Source: Pseudarthrobacter sp. AL07 (GTDB taxonomy: Bacteria; Actinomycetota; Actinomycetes; Actinomycetales; Micrococcaceae). From it: 64,000 bases of DNA. Positions 18,038 through 27,448 of the stretch are shown here, one piece after another. A program made the position numbers and the translations under genes. A model generated the notes under the pieces. It had not been told where the DNA came from. It ran no database searches and worked only from the letters and a program-made list of their open reading frames with translations. The stretch covers positions 124,001 through 188,000 of the forward strand of contig NZ_JASBRB010000003.1 in NCBI RefSeq assembly GCF_029960665.1. The letters are read 5' to 3'. Position 1 is the stretch's first letter. Every line of letters begins with the position of its first letter.

Positions 18038-18107
18038 CCCGCGTCCGCCGTCGTTCTTCCACCAGAAGCAGCAAATCCCTTTAAGGCAACAACCGAAAGG
18101 AACCATC

Positions 18108-19454
18108 ATGACTACGAATCTTGACCGACGGCACTTCCTGGGCCTGGCCGGCGTTACCGCCAGTGCGGCAGCGCTTTCCGCCTGCGGGGGCCCTGACACG
18201 GGCGGCACCACGGCAGCAAGCGAAGCGGCGGACATTGATTTCAGCGGCGTCAAGCCGGCCGCGAAGATCGATTTCTGGTCCAACCACCCGGGTAAGTCCC
18301 AGGACGTCGAGAAATCCATCATCGAAAAATTCCACGCGAAGTACCCGGACATCAAAGTAAACCTGGTCACGGCCGGTGCGAACTACGAGGAAATCGCGCA
18401 GAAGTTCCAGACCTCGCAGGCCGCCAAATCGGGGCTGCCCGCTGTTGTGGTCCTGTCCGATGTCTGGTGGTTCCGCTACTTCACGAACGGCAGCATCATT
18501 CCGGTCGACGGGCTGATCAAGGAGCTGGACATCAAGGTCGACGATTTCCGACAATCCCTCGTGGACGATTACAAGTACGACGACAGGCAGTGGGCGCTCC
18601 CCTACGGGCGCTCTACGCCGCTGTTCTACTACAACAAGGACCACTTTGCGGCCGCAGGCCTGCCGGACCGGGCGCCCGCAACGTGGCAGGAATTTGGCGA
18701 GTGGGCCCCGAAGTTGAAAGCGGCCTCGGGTGCACAGTATGCCTACATCTACCCCGCCCTGGCCGGCTACGCAGGCTGGACCCTGCAGAACAACCTTTGG
18801 GGCTGGGGCGGCGGCTGGTCAACGGACTGGGAGATCACCTGTGATTCGGCCGAATCGGTGGAAGCATTGCAGTGGGCCCAGGACTCCATCTATAAGCACG
18901 CCTGGGCGGGGGTCTCGTCCAAGGAAGCCGCCGACGATTTCTCGGCCGGTCTGACCTCCGCCACCATCTCCTCGACTGGTTCCCTGCTCGGGGTGCTGAA
19001 GTCTGCCACCTTCAACGTTGGCGTAGGTTTCCTTCCCGGCGGCCCCAAAGCGAAAACCGGAGTTTGCCCCACAGGCGGCGCCGGCCTGGGCATCCCGAGC
19101 GGTATCAGCAAGGAGGAACAGCTCGCCGCGGGAACGTTCCTGAAGTTCATGACCGAGCCCGAAAACACGGCGGCATTCTCCGCCGCTACCGGATACATGC
19201 CGACCCGCACCTCCGCCGATATGACGGCAGTGCTGGCCAGAACTCCCCAGATCAAGACCGCCATGGACCAACTTGCCGTAACCAAGGTGCAGGATCGCGC
19301 CCGCGTGTTCCTCCCAGGCGCCGATCAGGAGATGGCCAAGGCTGCCGCCAAGATCCTTACCCAGGAAGGCGACGTAAAGGCCACCATGACCGAGCTGAAG
19401 GCCACACTCGAGGGAATCTACACCAAGGACGTTAAGCCGAAGCTCAAGGCCTGA
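18108..19454 (+). CDS. Extracellular solute-binding lipoprotein, UgpB-like
   Basis: 448 residues from the ATG at 18108 with GAAAGGA upstream; an in-frame start at 18003 overlaps the permease and was rejected. The signal peptide has a twin arginine (DRRHFLGLAG) and a lipobox LSAC, so it is probably a Tat-exported lipoprotein. STPLFYYNKD, STGSL, FNVGVGFLP and TEPENTAAF...TGYMPT match the pattern of E. coli UgpB, the sn-glycerol-3-phosphate-binding protein. Other sugars remain possible. No ATPase gene accompanies the operon. Confidence 0.8.
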   Translation: MTTNLDRRHFLGLAGVTASAAALSACGGPDTGGTTAASEAADIDFSGVKPAAKIDFWSNHPGKSQDVEKSIIEKFHAKYPDIKVNLVTAGANYEEIAQKFQTSQAAKSGLPAVVVLSDVWWFRYFTNGSIIPVDGLIKELDIKVDDFRQSLVDDYKYDDRQWALPYGRSTPLFYYNKDHFAAAGLPDRAPATWQEFGEWAPKLKAASGAQYAYIYPALAGYAGWTLQNNLWGWGGGWSTDWEITCDSAESVEALQWAQDSIYKHAWAGVSSKEAADDFSAGLTSATISSTGSLLGVLKSATFNVGVGFLPGGPKAKTGVCPTGGAGLGIPSGISKEEQLAAGTFLKFMTEPENTAAFSAATGYMPTRTSADMTAVLARTPQIKTAMDQLAVTKVQDRARVFLPGADQEMAKAAAKILTQEGDVKATMTELKATLEGIYTKDVKPKLKA

Positions 19455-19481
19455 CGATGCACTAAGTGCCCTGCGATACGC

Positions 19482-19525
19482 AAAATCCCTGCCGCTACCG
19501 GTTTTCAGGTAGCGGCAGGGATTTT
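19482..19525. terminator. Strong terminator between ugpB-like gene and map
   Basis: 18-bp perfect arms (19482-19499 and 19508-19525) with an 8-nt loop, flanked by AAAA and TTTT. It serves the ABC operon on the plus strand and the secY-adk-map unit on the minus strand. Confidence 0.88.
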
Positions 19526-19556
19526 GCGCGTCGACGGCAAAGCTGCGTCGAAGGAC

Positions 19557-20384
19557 CTACGGGATCGGAACAGGCACGACGCCGAGAGGCACCAGGTGCT
19601 CCGCTCCGCCGTCGGGGGCTGAGAGTACCCAGATCCCCTTTTCATGGACCGCAACCGAGTGCTCCCATTGGCACGAGCGCTTGCCGTCGGTGGTCACCAC
19701 GGTCCAGTCGTCCTCCAGCACGGCGGTGTCAATGCTGCCGCGGACCAGCATGGGCTCGATGGCTAAGCACAGTCCGGGCTTGATCTTGGGACCGCGGTGG
19801 CTGGTGCGGTAGTTCAGGACATCAGGGGCCATGTGCATTTCGGAGCCGATGCCGTGGCCCACGTAGTCCTCCAGGATGCCCAGCGGCTTGCCCGGCACGG
19901 ACGCAACGTAGTCGTCGATGGCTGCGCCGATATCGCCCACGTGGCTGCCCGTGGCCAGCGCGGCGATGCCGCGCCACATCGCGGCCTGGGTGACATCGGA
20001 GAGCCGCTGGTCTTCAGGGTCAACTTCGCCCACGATGACGGTCCGTGCAGAGTCGGAGTGCCAGCCGTCAACAATCGCGCCGCCGTCGATCGAGATGATG
20101 TCGCCATCGTTGAGGACCTTGCCGCCGGGGATGCCGTGCACCACTTCCTCGTTCACCGAGGTGCAGATGGTGGCGGGGAAACCGTGGTACCCAAGGAAGT
20201 TCGACTTGGCGCCGGCCTCGTTCAGCACCGCGGCGAAAACATCGTCCAGCTGCTTGGTGGTGACGCCGGGAGCGGCAGCCGCCACAGCGGCGTCGAGCGC
20301 GCGGCTCAGCACCAGCCCGGCGTCGTGCATGATGCGCATCTGGGCGTTGGTCTTGTATTCGATACGGGGCTGGCCGAAGGCCAT
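19557..20384 (-). CDS. map: Methionine aminopeptidase type I
   Basis: 275 residues from the ATG at 20384 (AGGA upstream). It removes the N-terminal Met from new proteins. The two-metal site is visible as IDGGAIVDGWHSDSART, a later GHGIGSEMH, an EP pair in LAIEPML, and WEHSVAV. It lies downstream of adk with a 14-bp hairpin between, and ends at a strong terminator. Confidence 0.96.
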   Translation of the reverse strand: MAFGQPRIEYKTNAQMRIMHDAGLVLSRALDAAVAAAAPGVTTKQLDDVFAAVLNEAGAKSNFLGYHGFPATICTSVNEEVVHGIPGGKVLNDGDIISIDGGAIVDGWHSDSARTVIVGEVDPEDQRLSDVTQAAMWRGIAALATGSHVGDIGAAIDDYVASVPGKPLGILEDYVGHGIGSEMHMAPDVLNYRTSHRGPKIKPGLCLAIEPMLVRGSIDTAVLEDDWTVVTTDGKRSCQWEHSVAVHEKGIWVLSAPDGGAEHLVPLGVVPVPIP

Positions 20385-20404
20385 GGTGTGTCCTCTCAAT
20401 GGCT

Positions 20405-20435
20405 GAGGCTCCTCCCGGATGCCGGGAGGAGCCTC
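20405..20435 (-). terminator. Hairpin between adk and map
   Basis: Perfect 14-bp arms (20405-20418, 20422-20435) around a 3-nt loop. No U-run follows on the minus strand, so it probably modulates rather than blocks map expression. Confidence 0.55.
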
Positions 20436-20455
20436 GAAAAGCTGGTGTGCCTGGC

Positions 20456-21034
20456 TTAGGCTGCCTGGGCTGCCTTGATAGCCTGCATCACGCGGTCGGT
20501 GACCTCGTCGATGCCGCCGATGCCGTCGACCTGGGTCAGGATGCCGCGTTCGGCATACTTGGCCACAACGGCCTCGGTCTGCTCGTGGTACAGGTCCAGA
20601 CGGTGGCGGATCACGGCTTCGTTGTCGTCGCTCCGGCCGGTTTCCTTGGCACGGCCCAACAGGCGGGAGACGAGTTCCTCGTCATCGGCCGTGAGCTGCA
20701 GGACGACGTCGAGCCTTTCTTCGCTGTTCGCGAGGATACCGTCCAGGTAGTCCACCTGCGCCGTGGTGCGCGGGTAGCCGTCCAGGAGGAAGCCGTTTTC
20801 CACATCCGACTCGCTGAGGCGGTCCCGGACCATCTTGTTGGTGACGCTGTCCGGAACGAAGTCCCCGGCGTCCATGTACTTCTTGGCTTCGATGCCAAGA
20901 GGAGTTTCGCCCTTCACATTGGCGCGGAAGATATCACCGGTGGAAATCGCCACGACGCCGAGGCGCTCGGAAATGCGTTCCGCTTGCGTACCTTTTCCGG
21001 AACCGGGGGGTCCAATAATCAACATTTTCGTCAT
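20456..21034 (-). CDS. adk: Adenylate kinase (short LID form)
   Basis: 192 residues. It interconverts ATP + AMP and 2 ADP. The P-loop GPPGSGKGTQ is at residues 8-17, and DGYPRT and RLLGRAKETGRSDDN are present. It lacks the long zinc LID of Bacillus-type enzymes, as usual in actinobacteria. Its ATG overlaps the secY stop by 4 nt. Confidence 0.97.
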   Translation of the reverse strand: MTKMLIIGPPGSGKGTQAERISERLGVVAISTGDIFRANVKGETPLGIEAKKYMDAGDFVPDSVTNKMVRDRLSESDVENGFLLDGYPRTTAQVDYLDGILANSEERLDVVLQLTADDEELVSRLLGRAKETGRSDDNEAVIRHRLDLYHEQTEAVVAKYAERGILTQVDGIGGIDEVTDRVMQAIKAAQAA

Positions 21035-22341
21035 CGCAAAAGCCCTTCGTAGTGACGTTGCTGTAGCTGCGCATCTATTTGCTTGACGGTTTCAAGGCCA
21101 ACGCCCACCATGATCAGGATCGAGGTGCCACCGAACGGGAAGTTCTGGTTCGCGTTGATCAGTACCAATGCCACCAGCGGAATCAGCGCCACGAAGCCCA
21201 GGTACATGGCGCCGGGCAGCGTGATCCGGGAGAGCACGTACTGGAGGTAATCCGCGGTCGGTTTTCCGGCACGGATACCCGGGATGAAACCACCGTACTT
21301 CTTCATGTTGTCGGAGACCTCTTCAGGGTTGAAGGTGATCGCGACGTAGAAGTAGGTGAAGAACACGATCATGGCGAAGTACAGCGCCATATAGATCGGG
21401 TGATCTCCTCGGGTCAGGTTGTTATTAATCCACTCAACCCACGGTGCGAGAGCCTCGCCCGCTTTGGGCTGGTTGAACTGTGAGATCAGTCCCGGCAGAT
21501 AGAGCATGGATGATGCGAAGATCACGGGGATCACGCCCGCCATGTTCACCTTGATGGGGATGTAGGTGCTGGTGCCGCCGACAGTCCGGCGCCCGATCAT
21601 CCGCTTGGCGTACTGCACCGGGATTCGGCGCTGGGACTGCTCTACAAAAACCACCAGGGCAACCGTCACCAGGCCGATGATCAGGACCAGGAAGAAGGTT
21701 CCCGGACCCTGCGAGCTCCAGATGGCACCGAGCGAGGTGGGGAACTGCGCCGAGATCGAGGTGAAGATGAGCAGCGACATGCCGTTGCCCACACCCTTTT
21801 CGGTGACGAGTTCGCCCATCCACATGATGAGCCCGGTACCGGCGGTCAGCGTGATGATCAGCAGGATAGTGGTGATGATGCTGTTATCCGGGATGATCGG
21901 CAAGGCACAGCCCGGAAGCAGCTGGCCTGAACGCGCAAGCGACACCAACGTCGTGGCGTTCAGCAGGCCCAGGGCAATGGTGAGGTAGCGCGTGTACTGG
22001 GTGAGTTTGGACTGCCCGGAGGCGCCCTCCTCGTACAGCTCCTGGAACCGGGGAATGACCACCCGGAGCAACTGCACAATGATGCTGGCCGTGATGTACG
22101 GCATGATGCCCAGCGCGAAGATGGACACCTGAAGCAAGGCACCGCCGCTGAACAGGTTGACGAGCTGATAAAGCCCGCCAGCGCTCTGACCGCTCTGCAA
22201 GCATTGCTGGACATTCTGGTAGTTCACACCAGGCGAGGGGATGAATGCACCCAAGCGGAAGATTGTGATGATTGCCAGCGTGAACAACAACTTGCGTCGC
22301 AGGTCAGGCGTGCGAAAGGCCCGGCCAAATGCGCTAAGCAA
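21031..22341 (-). CDS. secY: Preprotein translocase subunit SecY
   Basis: 436 residues from a TTG start at 22341, chosen because AGGAGG lies 4 nt upstream and SecY proteins begin near LSAFGRAFRTPDLRRK. The ATG-type starts upstream are in a GC-rich terminator region. Ten transmembrane helices can be traced, with plug-region residues (GGALLQVSIFALGIMPYITASI) and cytoplasmic loops (SQRRIPVQYAKR, KKYGGFIPGIR). It forms the channel with SecE (60281-60565). A U-tailed terminator separates it from rplO, so it may have its own promoter. Confidence 0.95.
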   Translation of the reverse strand: MLSAFGRAFRTPDLRRKLLFTLAIITIFRLGAFIPSPGVNYQNVQQCLQSGQSAGGLYQLVNLFSGGALLQVSIFALGIMPYITASIIVQLLRVVIPRFQELYEEGASGQSKLTQYTRYLTIALGLLNATTLVSLARSGQLLPGCALPIIPDNSIITTILLIITLTAGTGLIMWMGELVTEKGVGNGMSLLIFTSISAQFPTSLGAIWSSQGPGTFFLVLIIGLVTVALVVFVEQSQRRIPVQYAKRMIGRRTVGGTSTYIPIKVNMAGVIPVIFASSMLYLPGLISQFNQPKAGEALAPWVEWINNNLTRGDHPIYMALYFAMIVFFTYFYVAITFNPEEVSDNMKKYGGFIPGIRAGKPTADYLQYVLSRITLPGAMYLGFVALIPLVALVLINANQNFPFGGTSILIMVGVGLETVKQIDAQLQQRHYEGLLR

Positions 22342-22484
22342 GCGTCCTCCTGTGTTGTTTATAAGCGTGGTGTGATGGGGGACAATAATCCCAACAACCG
22401 AGTCTAACGGGTGGATCGGCCATGCGAACAATCCGCGAACCCGCGATTGCGGCGAACGGGCGGAAATAGTCGGCCGGCGGATGT

Positions 22485-22533
22485 GAAAAAACTCCCGGCG
22501 TGCAGGGCCCTGGGGGCCTTGCACACCGGGAGT
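22485..22533 (-). terminator. Terminator between rplO and secY
   Basis: Left arm from 22491 and right arm ending 22533 pair through ACTCCCGG/CCGGGAGT, a 2x2 internal loop (CG/CA) and TGCAGGGCC/GGCCTTGCA with one mismatch. On the minus strand the stem is followed by six T, so it should end or attenuate the spc transcript after rplO. Confidence 0.78.
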
Positions 22534-22560
22534 TCACAACGGGCGTTCACCCACCGTCTA

Positions 22561-23043
22561 CTAGAGAGCGGTGGTGCTTCCGCCTGCTGCTGCAATCTTT
22601 TCCGCGGCGCTGGCCGAGAATGCGTGGACGGTGACGTCAACCTTGACGGTGATGTCGCCGGTGCCAAGCACCTTGACGGGCTGGTTCTTGCGAACGGCAC
22701 CCTTTTCGACCAGGTTCTCCACGGTGACGGTGCCACCTTCCGGGAACAGCTCGTTGAGCTTGTCCAGGTTTACAACCTGGAACTCAACCCGGAACGGGTT
22801 CTTGAAGCCGCGCAGCTTCGGCAGGCGCATGTGCAGCGGCAACTGGCCGCCGGCAAAGCCAGCCTTGATCTGGTAGCGGGCCTTCGTACCCTTGGTACCG
22901 CGACCAGCGGTCTTGCCCTTGGAACCTTCACCACGACCAACTCGGGTCTTGGCGGTCTTGGCACCCGGGGCGGGACGCAGGTGGTGAACCTTCAGTGTGT
23001 TCTGCTTCTCAGCAGTCTCTGCGGCGATCTTTTTCTCTGCCAT
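22561..23043 (-). CDS. rplO: Ribosomal protein L15
   Basis: 160 residues. The Gly-rich N-terminal part ([19 protein letters not shown]) threads into 23S rRNA, and [16 protein letters not shown] is canonical. It has about a dozen extra N-terminal residues. It abuts rpmD with no gap. Confidence 0.97.
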   Translation of the reverse strand: MAEKKIAAETAEKQNTLKVHHLRPAPGAKTAKTRVGRGEGSKGKTAGRGTKGTKARYQIKAGFAGGQLPLHMRLPKLRGFKNPFRVEFQVVNLDKLNELFPEGGTVTVENLVEKGAVRKNQPVKVLGTGDITVKVDVTVHAFSASAAEKIAAAGGSTTAL

Positions 23044-23250
23044 TTACTTCGCCTCCTCTACCTTTACCAGGTGCGGAACCGTGTTGAGCATTCCAACCGT
23101 CACGGCGTCGGCGGTGCGGACAACGGTGTGTCCGATCCGCTTCAGGCCGAGGGACCGAAGGGTGTCGCGCTGGTTCTGCTTGCCGCCAATGGCGGACTTG
23201 ATCTGAGTGATCTCCAACTGAAGGTCGGAGGGAATCAGGTTCTTAGCCAT
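23044..23250 (-). CDS. rpmD: Ribosomal protein L30
   Basis: 68 residues with the signature [20 protein letters not shown] and a KRIGHTVV segment. Length is normal. It lies between rpsE and rplO with gaps of 3 and 0 nt. Confidence 0.97.
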   Translation of the reverse strand: MAKNLIPSDLQLEITQIKSAIGGKQNQRDTLRSLGLKRIGHTVVRTADAVTVGMLNTVPHLVKVEEAK

Positions 23251-23253
23251 GGC

Positions 23254-23994
23254 TTAGACACCCGCCTTCTGGTTCAGGATTGCCTTCACCATTGCCGGCG
23301 GAGCAACCTCGTCCAGCGGCAGGCCGCGGCGTGCTGCCACTGCTGCCGGCTCTTCGAGCTGCTTCAGCGCAGCAACAGTCGCGTGAACGATGTTGATGGC
23401 GTTGGAGGAACCCAGCGACTTGGAGAGGATGTCGTGGATGCCCACGCACTCCAAGATGGCGCGGACCGGACCACCGGCAATAACACCGGTACCGGCGGAA
23501 GCCGGACGCAGCATTACGACGCCGGCAGCGGCCTCACCCTGAACCCGGTGCGGGATGGTGTTCCCAATGCGGGGAACGCGGAAGAAGGACTTCTTGGCCT
23601 CTTCTACGCCCTTCGCGATTGCGGCGGGAACTTCCTTAGCCTTGCCGTAGCCCACGCCGACCATGCCGTTACCGTCACCAACGACGACCAGAGCGGTGAA
23701 GCTGAAGCGACGACCACCCTTGACGACCTTGGAAACGCGGTTGATGGTGACAACGCGTTCAATGAACTGGCTCTTCTCGGCTTCGCGGCCGCCGTCGCGG
23801 CCACCACGGCCACCACGGCCGCCGTCGCGACCGCCCTGAGCACGGTCGCCACGCTCGCCGCCACGACGAGCGCCACCACGGCGGTCATCGGCAGCAGCTG
23901 CGGGCGCAGTGGTCTCAGTGGCCGGAGCAGCTACGGCAACAGTTGCCTTCTGATCTGCAGACACAGTGTCCTTTTCCTTGTTTGCTTCCGTCAC
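23254..23994 (-). CDS. rpsE: Ribosomal protein S5 with RGG-rich N-terminal extension
   Basis: 246 residues, against about 165 in E. coli. Residues 1-75 are an extension of Ala/Thr followed by Arg/Gly-rich repeats ([13 protein letters not shown] ... [11 protein letters not shown]). The canonical double-stranded-RNA-binding-like and C-terminal domains then begin at [11 protein letters not shown]. It overlaps rplR by 4 nt. Such extensions are seen in other actinobacteria; their role is unclear. Confidence 0.97.
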   Translation of the reverse strand: MTEANKEKDTVSADQKATVAVAAPATETTAPAAAADDRRGGARRGGERGDRAQGGRDGGRGGRGGRDGGREAEKSQFIERVVTINRVSKVVKGGRRFSFTALVVVGDGNGMVGVGYGKAKEVPAAIAKGVEEAKKSFFRVPRIGNTIPHRVQGEAAAGVVMLRPASAGTGVIAGGPVRAILECVGIHDILSKSLGSSNAINIVHATVAALKQLEEPAAVAARRGLPLDEVAPPAMVKAILNQKAGV

Positions 23995-24374
23995 AGTGAC
24001 AGCCCACCTTCACGTGCACCGTCAGCGACGGCGGCGATCCGGCCGTGGTACTTGTTACCACCGCGGTCGAAGACAACAGCTTCGATACCGGCAGCCTTGG
24101 CACGAGCGGCAACGAGCTCGCCAACGCGCTTGGCCTTGGCGGTCTTGTCGCCTTCGAATGCACGAAGGTCGGCTTCCAGTGTGGAGGCGCTTGCTACGGT
24201 CAGGCCCTTGGTGTCATCGACAACCTGGACGAATACGTGGCGTGCGGAGCGGTTGACGACCAGACGAGGACGTACAGCCGTGCCGGAGATGCGCTTGCGG
24301 ATACGAAGCTGGCGGCGGCTGCGCGAAGCAGACTTGCTCTTGTTCGTACGCTTCTTGTTAATTGAGATGGCCAT
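23991..24374 (-). CDS. rplR: Ribosomal protein L18
   Basis: 127 residues. A basic N-terminus ([18 protein letters not shown]) and the 5S-rRNA-binding core [16 protein letters not shown] are present. It binds 5S rRNA with L5. It sits between rplF (2-nt gap) and rpsE (4-nt overlap). Confidence 0.97.
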   Translation of the reverse strand: MAISINKKRTNKSKSASRSRRQLRIRKRISGTAVRPRLVVNRSARHVFVQVVDDTKGLTVASASTLEADLRAFEGDKTAKAKRVGELVAARAKAAGIEAVVFDRGGNKYHGRIAAVADGAREGGLSL

Positions 24375-24376
24375 GG

Positions 24377-24913
24377 TTACTTACCAGCCTTTCCGACCTT
24401 GCGGCGGATGACTTCGCCTGCGTAGCGGATGCCCTTGCCCTTGTAGGGGTCCGGCTTCCGCAGCTTGCGAATGTTGGCAGCAACCTCGCCGACCTGCTGC
24501 TTGTTGATACCTGAAACAGAGAGCTTGGTCGGGGTCTCAACTGCAAAGGTGATGCCGTCCGGTGCGGTGACATTTACCGGGTGGCTGTAGCCGAGAGCGA
24601 ACTCAAGGTCAGATCCCTTGGCCTGAACGCGGTAACCAGTACCAACGATTTCAAGCTTCTTCTCGTAGCCCTTGGTAACGCCCTCGATCATGTTGGAGAT
24701 CAGGGTGCGGGTCAGGCCGTGGAGTGAACGGGAGGCGCGCTCGTCGTTCGGGCGGGCGACAGTCAGGGTCTCTGCTTCCAGGGAAACCTCGATCGGGCTG
24801 GCCACAGTGTGGTTCAGCTCGCCTTTGGCACCCTTGACGCTGACGACAGAGCCGTCAACCTTGACCTCAACGCCGGCAGGAACGGTGATGGGGAGACGTC
24901 CAATACGTGACAT
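24377..24913 (-). CDS. rplF: Ribosomal protein L6
   Basis: 178 residues, normal length. [17 protein letters not shown] starts it, and [18 protein letters not shown] near the C-terminus is the family signature. It lies near the sarcin-ricin loop of the 50S subunit. Confidence 0.98.
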   Translation of the reverse strand: MSRIGRLPITVPAGVEVKVDGSVVSVKGAKGELNHTVASPIEVSLEAETLTVARPNDERASRSLHGLTRTLISNMIEGVTKGYEKKLEIVGTGYRVQAKGSDLEFALGYSHPVNVTAPDGITFAVETPTKLSVSGINKQQVGEVAANIRKLRKPDPYKGKGIRYAGEVIRRKVGKAGK

Positions 24914-24931
24914 TATTCTCTTCCTTTCCCG

Positions 24932-25330
24932 TTACCAGACGTAGGCGAGGACTTCGCCGCCCACGCCCTTCTTGCCGGCTTGCTTATCAGTCAAGAGGCC
25001 GGAAGAGGTGGACAGGATTGCGACACCCAGGCCACCGAGCACGTGCGGGAGGTTGGTGGACTTTGCGTAAACACGCAGGCCCGGCTTGGAAATACGGCGA
25101 ACGCCAGCGATTGAACGCTCGCGGTTCGGTCCGAACTTAAGGTCCAGGGTCAGCTTCTTGCCAACCTCTGCGTCTTCTTCTTTCCAGGAGGCGATGTAAC
25201 CTTCAGCCTTCAGGATGTCGGCAACGCGTGCCTTGAGCTTGCTGTACGGCATGGACACGGAATCGTGGTAAGCCGAGTTTGCATTGCGCAGACGCGTAAG
25301 CATGTCTGCGACCGGATCAGTCATTGTCAT
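24932..25330 (-). CDS. rpsH: Ribosomal protein S8
   Basis: 132 residues; two ATG codons (residues 1 and 3) are possible starts. [16 protein letters not shown] and the C-terminal [11 protein letters not shown] are canonical. S8 organises the central domain of 16S rRNA and in E. coli represses the spc operon. There is no visible S14 (rpsN) gene between rplE and rpsH here, where many bacteria carry one. Confidence 0.97.
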   Translation of the reverse strand: MTMTDPVADMLTRLRNANSAYHDSVSMPYSKLKARVADILKAEGYIASWKEEDAEVGKKLTLDLKFGPNRERSIAGVRRISKPGLRVYAKSTNLPHVLGGLGVAILSTSSGLLTDKQAGKKGVGGEVLAYVW

Positions 25331-25408
25331 TTGGGCTCTTGCCCTTCCTCATAACGGTTTCCTCGCTGCCGCGTAAAGCTTCAGCGAAGGACCTGTTACG
25401 TAGTTAGA

Positions 25409-25990
25409 TTAGTCTTCGGCCTTGAACGGGAAACCAAGCGCCTTGAGCAGCGCGCGGCCTTCGTCGTTGGTCTTGGCGGTGGTTACAACCGTGATGTCCA
25501 TGCCGCGTACGCGGTCGATGGAATCCTGGTCGATTTCGTGGAACATAACCTGCTCGGTCAGACCGAAGGTGTAGTTGCCGTTGCCGTCGAACTGCTTGCC
25601 ACTGAGGCCGCGGAAGTCGCGGATACGGGGCAGAGCCAGCGTGACCAGACGATCCAGGAATTCCCACATGCGGTCTCCACGCAGAGTTGCGTGTGCGCCG
25701 ATGGGCATGCCTTCGCGCAGCTTGAACTGTGCGATCGACTTGCGGGCCTTGGTTACCTGCGGCTTCTGGCCGGTGATCAGGGTCAGATCGCGGACAGCGC
25801 CGTCGATCAGCTTGGAGTCCTTAGCGGCATCTCCAACACCCATGTTCACAACGACCTTCACCAGGCGGGGAACCTGGTTGACGTTGGTGTACTTGAATTC
25901 CTCAACGAGCGTGCTCTTGATCGAATCGGCGTACTTTGTCTTCAGACGAGGAACGATCTTCGTTGCCGGAGTCTCGAGAGTCTCAGTCAT
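25409..25990 (-). CDS. rplE: Ribosomal protein L5
   Basis: 193 residues. [34 protein letters not shown] and the C-terminal [19 protein letters not shown] are canonical. It binds 5S rRNA and contacts P-site tRNA. Its ATG overlaps the rplX TAA by one base (TAATG). A 78-nt gap before rpsH holds no gene. Confidence 0.97.
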   Translation of the reverse strand: MTETLETPATKIVPRLKTKYADSIKSTLVEEFKYTNVNQVPRLVKVVVNMGVGDAAKDSKLIDGAVRDLTLITGQKPQVTKARKSIAQFKLREGMPIGAHATLRGDRMWEFLDRLVTLALPRIRDFRGLSGKQFDGNGNYTFGLTEQVMFHEIDQDSIDRVRGMDITVVTTAKTNDEGRALLKALGFPFKAED

Positions 25991-26349
25991 TAGATGTCCT
26001 TCCCGGAGCTCTTGGCCACGCGGACACGCACTTCGCGCTTCACGCCATCGCGCTCAACGGTCTCGGTGCGGAAACCGACGCGGGTGGGCTTCTTGGTGGA
26101 CGGGTCAACCAGAGCCACGTTGGAGATGTGGACCGAAGCTTCTACGACCTCGATGCCACCGGTCTTGGTGCCGCGCTGCGACTGACCGGCCTTGGTGTGC
26201 TTGGTTACGCGGTTAATGCCTTCAACCAACACGCGGTTGGTCTCAGGGAACACGCGCAGAACCTTGCCCTGCTTACCTTTGTCGCCGCCGCGCTCAGCCT
26301 TGGCGCCAGTGATGACCTGAACGAGGTCACCCTTTTTGATCTTAGCCAT
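25990..26349 (-). CDS. rplX: Ribosomal protein L24
   Basis: 119 residues with the KOW motif region [31 protein letters not shown]. It starts 50S assembly. It lies 3 nt after rplN. Confidence 0.97.
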   Translation of the reverse strand: MAKIKKGDLVQVITGAKAERGGDKGKQGKVLRVFPETNRVLVEGINRVTKHTKAGQSQRGTKTGGIEVVEASVHISNVALVDPSTKKPTRVGFRTETVERDGVKREVRVRVAKSSGKDI

Positions 26350-26352
26350 GGA

Positions 26353-26721
26353 CTAGAGCACCTCCGGAGCCAGAGAAACGATCTTCATGAACTTCTTGTC
26401 ACGAAGTTCACGACCAACCGGTCCGAAGATGCGGGTACCGCGGGGGTCACCGTCAGCCTTCAGGATCACAGCTGCGTTCTCGTCAAACTTGATGTAGGAA
26501 CCATCCGCACGGCGGCGTTCCTTCTTGGTACGGACGATGACTGCCTTAACAACATCGCCCTTCTTTACGTTGCCGCCCGGAATTGCATCCTTGACGGTAG
26601 CGACGATGACGTCGCCAATGCCTGCGTAGCGACGGCCAGATCCACCGAGAACGCGAATGGTAAGGATTTCCTTAGCACCCGTGTTGTCGGCGACCTTGAG
26701 TCGCGACTCCTGCTGAATCAC
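26353..26721 (-). CDS. rplN: Ribosomal protein L14
   Basis: 122 residues, exactly the usual length, beginning [18 protein letters not shown] with the C-terminal [19 protein letters not shown] end ([17 protein letters not shown]). The first gene of the spc operon; a 418-nt gap upstream carries a terminator and a candidate promoter. Confidence 0.98.
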   Translation of the reverse strand: MIQQESRLKVADNTGAKEILTIRVLGGSGRRYAGIGDVIVATVKDAIPGGNVKKGDVVKAVIVRTKKERRRADGSYIKFDENAAVILKADGDPRGTRIFGPVGRELRDKKFMKIVSLAPEVL

Positions 26722-26970
26722 TATTTACTCCTTGCGTCGCGCCGGTTCTCAGACCGAAAATCTTCCTACGGAATGAGCCTTGCGGAACGGTTGATCGGGG
26801 TGTCTCTTGACCTGCCTGGATTTTGCCAGACCAGGCCTAAACTCCCGTGCCAAAAACATTTGCTTCCCAGGCGGATTCGGACAGGTCCGAGGCACTAGGG
26901 GGCACTATGCCGTGGCACGATTGTTTACGAGGTTGATGACGGCGCACAGAGGGCGCCATACAAACTCAAT

Positions 26971-26979
26971 ATCCTAGCA
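26971..26979 (-). promoter_or_regulatory. Candidate spc operon promoter (extended -10)
   Basis: TGCTAGGAT on the minus strand fits TGnTAnnnT; no strong -35 is visible. It lies between the rpsQ terminator and rplN, where a promoter is expected. Confidence 0.5.
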
Positions 26980-27072
26980 CAGTTGGGGCCATCTCCCATA
27001 TCACAGGGCGGCTTACAGAGCACAACCATTGGACACCGGTAAGCCCAGCCAGCCCACCCGCCGCAAAGCGCA

Positions 27073-27108
27073 GGAAACCCCCGCTCCCAAGAGGGAACGG
27101 GGGTTTCC
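27073..27108 (-). terminator. Terminator after rpsQ (end of S10 operon)
   Basis: Arms 27073-27088 and 27093-27108 pair over 16 nt with one mismatch and a 4-nt loop; a short TTT lies within the 3' arm. It follows the rpsQ stop by about 30 nt. Confidence 0.75.
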
Positions 27109-27139
27109 GGTGCAGTACCTGCAAGCAGGCCGCTGGGTG

Positions 27140-27448
27140 TTACTTGGCCTTTTCGAGGATCTCGACCAGACGCCACCGCTTGGTAGCGGACAGCGGGCGG
27201 GTCTCGGCGAGGAGAACGAGGTCGCCGATGCCGGCGCTGTTCTCTTCGTCGTGAGCCTTGATCTTCGTGTTGCGGCGGATGACTTTGCCGTACAAAGCGT
27301 GCTTTACGCGGTCTTCTACCTGGACAACGATGGTCTTTTCCATCTTGTCCGAGACTACGTAGCCACGCTTCGTCTTACGGTCACCGCGTTCGCCAGCCGT
27401 AGCTGCTGCGGAAACAGTTTCCGTCACGTTCTCGTCCTTTTCACTCAC
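27140..27448 (-). CDS. rpsQ: Ribosomal protein S17
   Basis: 102 residues. The OB-fold core begins [19 protein letters not shown] and ends near [18 protein letters not shown] short Ser/Glu/Thr-rich N-terminal extension of about 25 residues is typical of the group. It overlaps rpmC by 4 nt and is the last gene of the S10 operon. Confidence 0.97.
   Translation of the reverse strand: MSEKDENVTETVSAAATAGERGDRKTKRGYVVSDKMEKTIVVQVEDRVKHALYGKVIRRNTKIKAHDEENSAGIGDLVLLAETRPLSATKRWRLVEILEKAK

Larger units (their letters stand above)
26722..27139. other. Intergenic region between S10 and spc operons
   Basis: 418 nt without a credible gene. On the minus strand it contains a terminator after rpsQ (27073-27108) and an extended -10 (26971-26979), leaving a leader of about 240 nt before rplN. 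Small open frames within it lack ribosome sites and family features. Confidence 0.7.

Noticed and set aside
22411..24411. A 666-residue plus-strand frame across rplO-rpmD-rpsE-rplR
   Set aside because: It is antisense to four unmistakable ribosomal protein genes; composition follows codon bias of the other strand.
25331..25408. A possible missing rpsN (S14) between rplE and rpsH
   Set aside because: The 78-nt gap is too short for S14 and shows no remnant; many actinobacteria encode S14 elsewhere, so this is not a deletion signal.
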